From positions 1 to 42,692 of the forward strand of contig CALEZI010000070.1 in assembly GCA_937928755.1 (NCBI GenBank): a stretch of 42,692 bases of DNA, given 5' to 3'. Shown piece by piece: positions 15,495-23,642 of the stretch. The stretch's first letter is position 1, and each line of letters begins with the position of its first letter. A program made the translations under genes and the position numbers. The notes under the pieces were generated by a model. The model saw nothing but the letters and a program-made list of their open reading frames with translations. It ran no database searches and was not told where the DNA came from. Origin of the DNA: an uncultured Rhodanobacteraceae bacterium. Lineage in GTDB: Bacteria > Pseudomonadota > Gammaproteobacteria > Xanthomonadales > SZUA-5.

Positions 15495-18008
15495 CTATCC
15501 ACCGCTGACGCACGCTTTCGCCGCCGCCTGCGCCGCCAGCACCCGCGAATGCGCCGGCCCGTAACTGCGCAGCAGCATGCTGGCGATCCGCTCGGCCAGC
15601 GCACAGTCCTGCATGTCTCGATCCTGCTGCAACGCCAGTTGTACGCGCAATGCCCCGGCCAGCGATGTGTGGCCGTCCGGATTCGCCCGCTCCAGCACCG
15701 CGATGGCGGGGCTGATCAGTTCCTGCGCCGCCGCATTCTGGCCGGTGTGTTGCAGGGCATCGGCCAGTTCGACGGCACAGATCGCGGTCTCTTCATGATC
15801 ATTTCCGTGCAGCGTTCGATAGCGTTCCAGGAGCGGCTGCAACAACGCTATCGCGGCATCGAAGCGACCCTGGTCCACATCCAGCCGCGCCAGTGCCAGA
15901 TCCTGAGTGAGCACATTGCCGTGGTCAGGACCCACCAGGATCACGTACTGCTCGCGCGCTTCCCTGAAGTAGCGCGCCGCCTCGGCGTACTGCTTCTGCG
16001 CCGCCTTGGTCACGCCCAATTGGTAAAGTCCGGTAGCGATGTTGGTGTGCGGATCGGTGAACAGACTGCGGCGGATCGCCAGCGATTCCAGATGCGCGGC
16101 CTCGGCGTCGGCGAAGCGCTCGGCGCGCGTCAGCGCGGCAGCATGGTTGTGCAACACATTGGCGATCGCACGCGGGTTGGCATCGGGGAGCTTGCGCATG
16201 CCATCCAGTGCTGCGGCGAAGGCGGTCGCCGCATCGTTGTACTCACCACGCTCATAGGCATTCAGGCCGACGTCCGAGAGCAGCCACAGCGTCTGTTCGG
16301 CATTCGGTCCGATGGCCTTCGTCGCGATCGCATGCGCGCGAGTGATCACCGCGTTGGCTTCGTCGAGCGCTCCCTGCTTTCTCAGGTTGTTTGCCAACAA
16401 GCTGAGCGCATCGGTCACTTCCATGCTGGACTCGCCATGCAGCTTGACGATCACATCCAGTCCGGCGCGCAACTGCACCTCGGACTTCTCGTAGGCCCCG
16501 AGGATGGTGTAGACATTGCCCAGCAGCAGCTGGATGCGCGCGCGCACTTGCGGTTGGTCGGGAAATTTCTTGTCGAGGTCGACCGCCGCGAGATCCAGCG
16601 CATCGCGCACGCTGAGTTCCTTGCCCTTGCCGGCATCCGGGGTTGCCTTCGCCAGCAGTTGCGTCAGGAAGTTGGTGACCGCCTCGGCGGTGACCAATGC
16701 AGTCTGCGCCCGATCGCGCTCGGCGCGCGCAATGCTTGCCTGCCACAGCGAGAACGCCGATCCAGCGAGCACCGCGACCAGCGCCAGCGTGGCGAAGGCC
16801 GCCGCGAGCACGTGGCGACGCAGGAAGCGCCCGGTTCGATAGCGCCACGCGCCGCGCCGCGCCTGAACTGGCTCCAGCGCCAGATGTCGAGCGAGATCCT
16901 CGGCGAGCGCCTCGACGCTGGGATAGCGTTGCTCCGGCTCCTTGCGCAGCGCCTTGGCGACGATGGCATCGAGATCGCCGCGCAAGCGGGCAGTGAGTGC
17001 TGCCGGCGTCAGTCTGCAGCGCGCGGCACGCTCGATGGCATCGCTGCCTTCGCCCGCGGCGCGCGAAGGCGCCATGGCTTGTTCGTGCAGGATCGCCTGC
17101 TCATAGGCCGCCGGCGTCGAATCGCTCTGCCCGAATGCGCGCTTGCCGGTGAGCAATTCGTAAAGCAGCAACCCCAGCGCGTGCACGTCGACACCAGTGG
17201 TGATCGGCGCACCGCTGACCTGCTCGGGCGACGCGTACTCCGGGGTAAACGAGCGCAGCGTCTGCGTCGACGCAGTACCCGCGCCCTGCAGCAGCTTGGC
17301 AATGCCGAAGTCGAGCAGCTTGACCTGCCCGTCGGCGGTCACCAGGATGTTTGAGGGCTTGATGTCACGGTGAACCACCAAGCGTCGGTGCGCATAAGCC
17401 ACGGCGGCGCACACCTGCAGGAACAGGCGAATGCGTTCATCGACCGCGATCTGGCGCTCGTCGCACCAGCGGCCGATCGGCAGGCCGTCGACGTAATCGA
17501 GCACCAGGAACGGACTGCCGTCGGCGTTGCTGCCGCCGTCGAGCAATCGCGCGATGCCCGGATGATCCAGCCCGGCGAGAATCTGGCGCTCGGCTTCCAG
17601 ACGGCGATCCATCTCGCTGCCTGGCCAGTCGGTGCGCAACAGCTTGACCGCCGCCTGCTGGGCGTAGGCGCCGTCATCGCGCTCGGCCAGATACACGGTA
17701 CCCATGCCACCGCGGCCAATCTCTCGCAGCAGCCGCCAGGCACCCGCGCGCATGCCGGTCAGGCGCGCGTCGTCTGCGGCGCGCTGATCGTCGGCCAGCG
17801 CCTGCAGCAGCGCGGGGGCGACCGCGGCCAGTCGAGGCGATTGCTCGTCGGCCCGCTCATCGCCCGCAAGCAGTGCTTCAACTTCGGCGCGCAGCCCGGG
17901 TTGGTCAACGCAACGGGCATCGAGAAATGCCCGGCGTTCGGCGGCAGGCAGTTCCAGCGCCTGCTCGAACAGCGCCCGCACCTTTTGCCAGTCTTGCTTC
18001 GAGGTCAT
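15495..18008 (-). CDS. membrane Ser/Thr protein kinase with TPR domain (kinase A)
   Basis: An 837-aa Hanks-type kinase. Residues 1-80 are a helical N-terminal region (DWQKVRALFEQALELPAAER). The kinase domain, about 92-380, has the glycine loop GRGGMG (98-103), Lys122, HRDIKPSN with Asp215, DFG (233-235) and SPEQ, so all catalytic residues are present. A membrane helix follows at about 400-421, then a long TPR-rich region that should lie in the periplasm as a sensor. The start is ATG at 18008, 6 bases after GGAG; the open frame extends further upstream but without a comparable site. It is a paralogue of the next gene upstream and probably cooperates with the sigma factor at 20640. Confidence 0.92.
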   Translation of the reverse strand: MTSKQDWQKVRALFEQALELPAAERRAFLDARCVDQPGLRAEVEALLAGDERADEQSPRLAAVAPALLQALADDQRAADDARLTGMRAGAWRLLREIGRGGMGTVYLAERDDGAYAQQAAVKLLRTDWPGSEMDRRLEAERQILAGLDHPGIARLLDGGSNADGSPFLVLDYVDGLPIGRWCDERQIAVDERIRLFLQVCAAVAYAHRRLVVHRDIKPSNILVTADGQVKLLDFGIAKLLQGAGTASTQTLRSFTPEYASPEQVSGAPITTGVDVHALGLLLYELLTGKRAFGQSDSTPAAYEQAILHEQAMAPSRAAGEGSDAIERAARCRLTPAALTARLRGDLDAIVAKALRKEPEQRYPSVEALAEDLARHLALEPVQARRGAWRYRTGRFLRRHVLAAAFATLALVAVLAGSAFSLWQASIARAERDRAQTALVTAEAVTNFLTQLLAKATPDAGKGKELSVRDALDLAAVDLDKKFPDQPQVRARIQLLLGNVYTILGAYEKSEVQLRAGLDVIVKLHGESSMEVTDALSLLANNLRKQGALDEANAVITRAHAIATKAIGPNAEQTLWLLSDVGLNAYERGEYNDAATAFAAALDGMRKLPDANPRAIANVLHNHAAALTRAERFADAEAAHLESLAIRRSLFTDPHTNIATGLYQLGVTKAAQKQYAEAARYFREAREQYVILVGPDHGNVLTQDLALARLDVDQGRFDAAIALLQPLLERYRTLHGNDHEETAICAVELADALQHTGQNAAAQELISPAIAVLERANPDGHTSLAGALRVQLALQQDRDMQDCALAERIASMLLRSYGPAHSRVLAAQAAAKACVSGG

Positions 18009-18087
18009 GCGTACTCCAGAAAGTTGTTCCGCGATGGTTTCGAGGATTAGCGTTTGCGATCGCCGCACGCGCCGTTGTCGGGGCATG

Positions 18088-18176
18088 AAAAAGGGGCAAG
18101 GGGCAAACGGCAGGCCCAACCTCGCCGCACGGTCGGACTGAGCGTGGGCCTAGTCCCCTGCCCCCCGCCCCGTTTT
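18088..18176. repeat. facing heptamer repeats between the kinase genes
   Basis: GGGGCAA occurs twice in tandem at 18093-18106. Facing it at 18155-18176 are pyrimidine-rich 7-mers of the CCCCTGC/CCCCCGC kind, ending in a T5 run just downstream of the kinase B stop. The arms form an imperfect inverted repeat. On the plus strand the right arm ends in TTTTT and the left arm is preceded by AAAAA, so the element could act as a two-way terminator. Confidence 0.5.
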
Positions 18177-20567
18177 TCAGGGCGCCAGTGCCGGCAACCC
18201 ACACAGCGCCCGCGCTTGCTCCAGGCGTTCGCGATAGGCCGGGTACTTGTCCGCAAGCTTGACCAACTCGGCATGCTCGGTAGGATCGGCACCCGCGGCG
18301 CCAGACAACTTGCAGTGCAACCGCGCTCGCAACACGCGTGCTACGGTCGTGAAGTTGTGCTCGGCGCCCACGGTGGCAATGCCGATGCGCACGGCATTTT
18401 CGCTGTGCTCGAGTGCCTCCGGATCCTGCCCGACGGACTCCAGGGCGTTGGCCAGATTGTGGCTCACGATGCCGACCTGCCAGTGCTCGGGACCCAGCAG
18501 ACGCTGCGTCAGAGGCAGGGACTCGCGATAGGTTGCGATCTGCTCAGTGTGGCGGCCCATCTTCATGTAGAGATTGCCCAATGCGCCGAGCGCGCCGGGC
18601 AGGTCCAGGTCTCGCGATGGCGCCGCGCGCCTGATGTCGGCGATCACGGCATTGACCAGCTTCTCGGCTGCCGCGAACTCGCCCTTGCTCGCAAGCCGAC
18701 GGCTAACCATCAGGCGCACCGCCTCGAGGCGTGACGGCTCGAGCGCCGGATCGGCTTCCAGCATGCCAAGCAAGCGTCCATAGATCGCATCCGTGCGTGC
18801 TTCGGAATCGGGCAACTGCAATGTGATTGCGCCTTGCAGGTTGAGGATGCGCGCGATCAGTCGAAGGTCGGGATCGGGCTGCGCCTCGGTCCATTCCAGC
18901 GCCTCCAGCGCGATCGGTTCGGCCAGCGTCGGTTGGCTGGTGTCATTCAGATTGACACCGAGCAGCGTCAGATCGAGGCCCCACTCCGGATAGCTGCCAA
19001 GGCTGCGACCGAGCGTCACCAGTTCCTGGCTGAGCGCCAATGCCTCCGGAGGCAGCCCGAGTCCCATGTAAGCCTGAGTCATCGAACGCATCAACGCCAT
19101 GCGGGTCAGCGGTTCACCTCCGAGTTCGGTGCGGATGCGCACCACCGCTGCATCGAGCAGCGCCTTGGCGCTGACCGCTTCACCGGCACGCTGCCGCGGA
19201 TCGGCGTGACTGAACACACCGACCAGGAAACCTGACAACTGTTCCGCGCGGCTGGCCTGAGCGCTGACCAGATCGCGCTGCTGGCGCACCTGGTCAGCCT
19301 GCCACAGGGCCAACGCCAAGCCGCCGATCAGTGCCAGCAGCACCGCGCCAGCCAGTGCCGTGCTGAGCGCATGCCTTTGCAGAAATCGCCCGGCGCGGTA
19401 ACGCCGATTGCCGCGTCGTGCCGCGACCGGCCGGTGCGCCAGATAACTCTGCACATCGGCGGCCATCGCCTCGACCGAGGCGTAGCGTTGCGCCGGCTCC
19501 TTGCGCAGTGCGCGCAGCACGATCGCATCGAGATCACCGCGCAGGCGCGCACTCAGGCTGGCCGGGTCAAGCTGGCGCGCTTGCGCCGCCTGGTGGTTCT
19601 CGGCATCGGTTTGCGCCGCTACGCGCGAGGGGCTCTGCGGTTCCTGGGTCAGGATCGCCTGTTCGTAGGCGGCGGGCGTGGAGGCCGTGCTGCCATAGGG
19701 CCGGCGACCGGTCAGCAACTGGTACAGCAGCAGCCCGAGCGCGTAGACGTCGACGCCGGTGGTGACGGCCTCGCCGCGCAGTTGCTCGGGCGCCGCGTAT
19801 TCAGGGGTGAACAGGCGCGCGGTCGACGCGCTTTGACCACCGTCCGTGTGGATCAGCTTGGCGATGCCGAAATCGAGCAGTTTGACCTGCCCTTCGCTGT
19901 TCACCAGGATATTCGAAGGCTTCAGATCGCGATGAACGACCAGGCTGCGGTGCGCGTACTCGACCGCCGCGCACACCGACAGGAACAGGCCCAAGCGCTG
20001 CGTCAGGTCCAGATGATGGTTGTCGCAGTAGGCGTCGATGCTGGCGCCGACCACGAATTCGAGCACCAGATACGGCTTGCCATCCGCCGATACGCCGCCG
20101 TCGAGCAGGCGCGCAATGTTGGGATGACTGAGCGACGCCAGGATCTGTCGTTCGCTGCGAAAGCGCTGCAACAACTCGGCGCTGTCCCAGGTCGGACGCA
20201 TCAGCTTGACCGCAGCCTGTTGCTGGTACTCGCCGTCGTCGCGCTCGGCCAGGTAGACCGCGCCCATGCCGCCGCGGCCGATTTCGCGCAGCAGTCGCCA
20301 GGCGCCGAGGCGCTGGCCCGCCCATTCATCGCGTTCGCGTGCGCGCTCGCCGCTGACCAGCGCCTGCAGCAGATCCGGCGCGACTGCGGCCACGGCGTCA
20401 TCGGCCGCACGCGCAGCAGCGTCAGCAGCCAGCATGATTTCGACCTCGCGACGGACCGTCGCGTCGCCGCCGCAGGCGCCATCCAGAAATGCGCCGCGCA
20501 ATTCGGGCGACAGTTCGATCGACCGTTCGAAGATACTGCGCACTCGTTGCCAGACTAGTGGATCCAA
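18177..20567 (-). CDS. membrane Ser/Thr protein kinase with TPR domain (kinase B)
   Basis: A 796-aa paralogue of kinase A with the same plan: helical N-terminus (WQRVRSIFERSIELSPELRG), kinase domain with GRGGMG (98-103), Lys121, HRDLKPSN with Asp214, DFG (232-234) and APEQ, a membrane helix at about 390-415 (STALAGAVLLALIGGLALAL), and a helical TPR-like C-terminal sensor region that has diverged from that of kinase A. The start is TTG at 20567, about 9 bases after AGGAG; no ATG lies nearby. It is first in the minus-strand kinase series and diverges from the sigma factor gene with only 72 bases between them. Confidence 0.92.
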   Translation of the reverse strand: MDPLVWQRVRSIFERSIELSPELRGAFLDGACGGDATVRREVEIMLAADAAARAADDAVAAVAPDLLQALVSGERARERDEWAGQRLGAWRLLREIGRGGMGAVYLAERDDGEYQQQAAVKLMRPTWDSAELLQRFRSERQILASLSHPNIARLLDGGVSADGKPYLVLEFVVGASIDAYCDNHHLDLTQRLGLFLSVCAAVEYAHRSLVVHRDLKPSNILVNSEGQVKLLDFGIAKLIHTDGGQSASTARLFTPEYAAPEQLRGEAVTTGVDVYALGLLLYQLLTGRRPYGSTASTPAAYEQAILTQEPQSPSRVAAQTDAENHQAAQARQLDPASLSARLRGDLDAIVLRALRKEPAQRYASVEAMAADVQSYLAHRPVAARRGNRRYRAGRFLQRHALSTALAGAVLLALIGGLALALWQADQVRQQRDLVSAQASRAEQLSGFLVGVFSHADPRQRAGEAVSAKALLDAAVVRIRTELGGEPLTRMALMRSMTQAYMGLGLPPEALALSQELVTLGRSLGSYPEWGLDLTLLGVNLNDTSQPTLAEPIALEALEWTEAQPDPDLRLIARILNLQGAITLQLPDSEARTDAIYGRLLGMLEADPALEPSRLEAVRLMVSRRLASKGEFAAAEKLVNAVIADIRRAAPSRDLDLPGALGALGNLYMKMGRHTEQIATYRESLPLTQRLLGPEHWQVGIVSHNLANALESVGQDPEALEHSENAVRIGIATVGAEHNFTTVARVLRARLHCKLSGAAGADPTEHAELVKLADKYPAYRERLEQARALCGLPALAP

Positions 20568-20590
20568 AGGCTAAACTCCTGTCCCGTTCA

Positions 20591-20619
20591 TTGACATACG
20601 TTGAGTGCAGCCCATGCAG
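20591..20619 (+). promoter_or_regulatory. candidate promoter of the ECF sigma gene
   Basis: A consensus -35 box TTGACA at 20591-20596 lies 49 bases before the sigma factor start. The sequence 16-17 bases downstream (around CATGCA, 20613) is a poor -10 box. The same 72-bp gap must hold the promoter of kinase B on the other strand. Confidence 0.35.
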
Positions 20620-20639
20620 ATCAGCGGTCGACATCGAAG

Positions 20640-21239
20640 ATGAGCGAACCGACCGAACGCAAGGACGCGGGCGCGCTGACCGGGCAGTTTGCCGCTGCGG
20701 CTGACGATCCGGTGGTGCGCGCGCAACTGCTTGACCGGGTCTATGCCGACCTGCTCAAGATCGCCCATGCGGAGCTCGCGCGCCACCAGCGCGGGGCCAC
20801 GCTGGACACTCGCGCGCTGGTCAACGAGGCCTACATCAAGTTGTTCGCCGGCGCTGCCAGCGACTACAGCAGCCGACAGCACTTCTTCGCGACCGCCGCG
20901 CGCGCGATGCGCCAGGTGATCATCCAGTACGCGCGGGCGCGGCTGGCCGATCGTCGCGGCTGCGGCGCCGAACATGTGTCGCTCGATCATCTCGACGCCC
21001 AGGCGCTGCCGATCGATTCACAAGCCGAACGCCTGGTCGCCATCGACGCCGCATTGAGCAAACTCGCTGAACTCGACCCGCGCCTGGCGCAGGTCATCGA
21101 GTTGCGTTTTTTTGCCGGCATGGAAGTGGACGAACTGGCCAATCTGCTCGAGGTATCCGTGCCCACCATTGTGCGCGACACCCGCACGGCCAAGGCGTTC
21201 CTGCAGAAAGAACTGGATCTGGCGACGCCTGAGGAGTGA
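20640..21239 (+). CDS. ECF-type RNA polymerase sigma factor (TIGR02999/ECF43-like)
   Basis: A 199-aa sigma factor. Region 2 spans about 22-95 (QLLDRVYADLLKIAHAELAR, TRALVNEAYIKLF, SSRQHFFATAARAMRQVIIQ, YARARLADRRG) and region 4 about 130-190 (LAELDPRLAQVIELRFFAGM, EVDELANLLEVSVPTIVRD). The YSSRQHFFATAARAMR block is typical of the ECF group found next to Ser/Thr kinases. There is no anti-sigma gene in the neighbourhood; two membrane kinases are encoded divergently instead. In the best studied relative, the EcfP/PknT pair of Vibrio, the sigma factor is switched on by threonine phosphorylation in region 2.2. Thr54 and Thr57 lie just before that helix here. Whether they are targets is inference. 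Confidence 0.9.
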   Translation: MSEPTERKDAGALTGQFAAAADDPVVRAQLLDRVYADLLKIAHAELARHQRGATLDTRALVNEAYIKLFAGAASDYSSRQHFFATAARAMRQVIIQYARARLADRRGCGAEHVSLDHLDAQALPIDSQAERLVAIDAALSKLAELDPRLAQVIELRFFAGMEVDELANLLEVSVPTIVRDTRTAKAFLQKELDLATPEE

Positions 21240-21276
21240 GGGGCGGTTGGAAGCCGCGAAAGGACCGGAGCTCCCG

Positions 21277-21292
21277 TGGGAGCGGGCTCCCG
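21277..21292. repeat. short GC palindrome between convergent genes
   Basis: GTGGGAGCGGGCTCCC, a GGGAGC/GCTCCC stem with a two-base centre, sits between the sigma factor and the convergent thioredoxin gene. It resembles the widespread GTGGGAGCGGGC intergenic repeats and has no T-run, so it is not a standard terminator. Confidence 0.4.
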
Positions 21293-21326
21293 CTGCGCAA
21301 CGCGAACTGCTTTCAGGGATTTCCCG

Positions 21327-22055
21327 TCACTCTGCGATCAACTCCTCGATCGCAGCGCGAATACGCGCCATATCGTTCACGCAGATCTTGTGCCCGTCGC
21401 CGCCGTCAATGTCGCCGTCGTCGTCGTGGTACTCCATGCCCGGATGCACGAAACGGATGATGCCGGTCTTGTCCAGCAGGAAGGTCACCGATGTCGCCGG
21501 GCGCTTGGGGCCGGTCAACCACCAGTCCTTGAGCGTCTTGTTCCGCCAGTCCCAGTCGATGGCGATCGGGAACACGAATTGCCGGCTCTCCACGGCGCGC
21601 TGCACGCGCGCGACATCCAGCGGGTCATCGCGACCCGCTTTCGGATGAAACACGCCGATGACCTTGAGCCCGCCGGCTGAGTACTGTTCATGCAACTTGC
21701 GCAGGGCGGGCGCACTGCTGGCGCAGAACGGGCAAGTGTCGGTCCACCAACGAACCAGGACGACTGACCCACGCAGGTCTTGCAGTGACAGCGGCTCGGA
21801 GTTCAGCCACGCGTCGAACTGGAACGATGGCGCAGCGACGCCGATGCGGTCGTTGCCCGCAGATCGATCCAGCGCCTGAAGATTGGCCAGACCCGTCGCG
21901 ATCTCCGCGTCGATTTCAGCGTCGGAATTTCCCTGCAGTTTCAGCACGTCTCGATAGTGAGCCCAGGAGTTGACCGGCTGGATGTCGGCGGCAGCAACGG
22001 CGGCCGCTGTGGTTGCGCAAACAAGCGCAAACAACACCAAAGTTCGTCGAATCAT
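21327..22055 (-). CDS. TlpA-like exported thioredoxin-fold protein
   Basis: A 242-aa protein with a signal peptide (MIRRTLVLFALVCATTAAAV, cleavage near AAA-DIQ), so it should act in the periplasm. The redoxin fold starts at about residue 73 (APSFQFDAWLNSEPLSLQDL). The active site is WWTDTCPFC with Cys108 and Cys111, then a GLKVIGVFHPK strand and the cis-proline-type loop in GPKRPATSVTFLLD. The CPFC dipeptide differs from the CPPC of typical TlpA/ResA. An aspartate-rich insert (EYHDDDGDIDGGDG) near the C-terminus may bind metal. The start at 22055 follows GGAG by 8 bases. The physiological partner is unknown. Confidence 0.85.
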   Translation of the reverse strand: MIRRTLVLFALVCATTAAAVAAADIQPVNSWAHYRDVLKLQGNSDAEIDAEIATGLANLQALDRSAGNDRIGVAAPSFQFDAWLNSEPLSLQDLRGSVVLVRWWTDTCPFCASSAPALRKLHEQYSAGGLKVIGVFHPKAGRDDPLDVARVQRAVESRQFVFPIAIDWDWRNKTLKDWWLTGPKRPATSVTFLLDKTGIIRFVHPGMEYHDDDGDIDGGDGHKICVNDMARIRAAIEELIAE

Positions 22056-22126
22056 CGAATCTGCTCCATAGCCGGGAAACTCCAGAAACCTCCCCTCGAA
22101 ACGCAACATCCGGCGCGTCACCGGTC

Positions 22127-22149
22127 GCGACGTATACGTCGCTCCTGCA
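22127..22149. repeat. REP palindrome of the GCGACGT family
   Basis: GCGACGTATACGTCGC is a perfect 16-bp palindrome at 22127-22142 followed by TCCTGC. It shares its arms and the TCCTGC end with the REP at 40741-40768, so both belong to one family. It lies between the thioredoxin gene and the membrane protein gene. Confidence 0.65.
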
Positions 22150-22220
22150 ACAACAGCGCAGTTCATGGCTCGTGGGCAGCGTCGAACCGAAGCACGTCTC
22201 GCAACGACGATTCCACGAGC

Positions 22221-22640
22221 TCAACCTGCTGCCCCCGTAGCAACCAGGCTCGCGACATAGAAACCCAACGCCGCACCGACGCCAATCAACGGAATGCGGA
22301 AGAAGTACAGCCTGGCGAGCACAACCAGGGCGCCGAGCATGAGCAGCCCCACGGTCAGCAGATACGCCGACTGAAACAGCAGAGCAGCGTGCGCGATGGC
22401 CAGATAGCCGTAGATCATCCCGAACAGCATCGCGCCCAAGCTGTGCGTTGCGTTGAACCCGACCCATGCGCGCCACATGGTGGTCTCGCGCGTAATGACC
22501 GGCGAAATCTGTTCCATGCTCGCGCGCAGCGCCGGATCGCGCGGCGTCAGCTTCGGCCCCCGAAAGGTGTAGAGCAGGTGCAAGGTGCCCAGCGTGAAGA
22601 CTATCGCCCCACTGAGGACCATCAGTACTCGAGCAAGCAA
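22221..22640 (-). CDS. small integral membrane protein, LIC_13387-like
   Basis: A 139-aa protein with four predicted membrane helices: MVLSGAIVFTLGTLHLLYTF (7-26), the segment around SLGAMLFGMIYGYLAIAHAA, LLTVGLLMLGALVVLARLYF and IGVGAALGFYVASLVA. Between helices 1 and 2 lies a conserved-looking soluble loop, ETTMWRAWVGFNATHS. This is the arrangement of the small LIC_13387-type membrane proteins, whose function is unknown. The start codon is TTG at 22640, supported by AGGAG 8 bases upstream. It is followed at some distance by the thioredoxin gene on the same strand. Confidence 0.7.
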   Translation of the reverse strand: MLARVLMVLSGAIVFTLGTLHLLYTFRGPKLTPRDPALRASMEQISPVITRETTMWRAWVGFNATHSLGAMLFGMIYGYLAIAHAALLFQSAYLLTVGLLMLGALVVLARLYFFRIPLIGVGAALGFYVASLVATGAAG

Positions 22641-22789
22641 GGGTCTCTCCTGGCCGGATTCGTACCCAGTTTCAGTTTCGCTGGCGCCCGTTCACTGGCC
22701 TGCCATTCTCGCACCAGTCATTGATGATCGCGATGTGCTCTGCGCAATGGCGAGGCAGACCGACACTGCAACTGTCGGTGAGTTCGTCG

Positions 22790-23130
22790 GGCGCGTTCGC
22801 CCGCTTCCGGGTCGCGCCATCCTGCGCCGCCAGATGAGCGGTCCGGATTGCGTACTGGCGTTCGAGTTGCGCCCCGAAATCGACGCCGACCGCATGCTGC
22901 AGTCGCTGCGGCTGATCACGCCCGCCGTCAGCCTTGGCTCCGTCGACACGCTGATCCTGCGCCCGGCGGCGCTGACTCACCGCGTGGTCGATCCCAAGGC
23001 ACGTGCGGCCAGCGGTGTCAGCGAAGGCCTGCTGCGACTGTCGGTGGGAATCGAGGATGCCGAAGATTTATGGGCGGACCTGAAGCAGGCGATCGAGGCC
23101 ACCGGGCAAAGGATGGCGCAGGCGGCTTGA
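22790..23130 (+). pseudogene. Cys/Met-metabolism PLP enzyme, C-terminal fragment
   Basis: The plus strand reads RRQMSGPDCVLAFELRPEID, RMLQSLRLITPAVSLGSVDT, then a LILRPAALTHRVVD block and GVSEGLLRLSVGIEDAEDLW. This is the C-terminal domain of cystathionine gamma-synthase/lyase-type enzymes, which normally have about 390 residues. Roughly the first 280, including the PLP-binding lysine, are missing; upstream the frame is open but unrelated. It cannot be catalytic. It ends with a TGA right at the start of the repeat block. Confidence 0.75.
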
Positions 23131-23150
23131 TTCGTCCGGCGCAGAAGCCG

Positions 23151-23495
23151 GCGAGCGGTTGCGTTTTGTAGAGCGGAGCTTGCTCCGCTGCCTTGAACGC
23201 CTCCAGCCGAGCAAGCTCGGCTCTACCAGAGCCAACGAGCGGTTGCTTCTTGCAGATTGCGCCGGTGCGCTTGCTGTGTAGCCGAGCCGAGCAAGCTCGG
23301 ATCTACCAGAGCCGGCGAGCGGTTGCGTTTTGTAGAGCGGAGCTTGCTCCGCTGCCTTGAACGCCTCCAGCCGAGCAAGCTCGGCTCTACCAGAGCCAAC
23401 AAGCCGTTGCTTCCTGCAGATTGCGCCGGTGCGATTGCTGCGTCACCGAGCCGAGCAAGCTCGGCTCTACCAGAGCCGGCGAGCAGTTGCTTTTC
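23151..23495. repeat. 164-bp tandem repeat built of paired REP hairpins
   Basis: The block beginning GCGAGCGGTTGCGTTTTGTAG starts at 23151 and again at 23315, and a third, partial start is at 23479, so the period is exactly 164. Each unit holds a forward hairpin (GTAG-AGCGGAGCTTGCTCCGCT) and one or two reverse hairpins (CCGAGCAAGCTCGG with CTAC on the far side). The hairpins are thus arranged in opposed pairs. The two full units differ at only scattered positions, pointing to recent amplification. There is no gene in 23131-23642. Confidence 0.85.
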
Positions 23496-23642
23496 CTCAA
23501 AAGCAAAACCCGCGAACCTTGCGGCGCGCGGGCTTGCCTGAAACCGATCGGGTGGATCACCCGCGAATGCGGGTAATCCACCAAATGCCGGGGCATTCAA
23601 CCGGTGGAATCTTCGCCTGCGGCGAAGCTTCCACTTTACGCC

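Noticed and set aside
15465..17354. 629-aa plus-strand frame over kinase A
   Set aside because: Antisense shadow of a kinase with all catalytic motifs; no family features.
21720..21745. selenocysteine site in the thioredoxin
   Set aside because: Both active-site positions are ordinary Cys codons and no in-frame TGA is involved.
23151..23495. CRISPR array
   Set aside because: The 164-bp period, internal palindromes and lack of unique spacers fit REP arrays; no cas genes are present.
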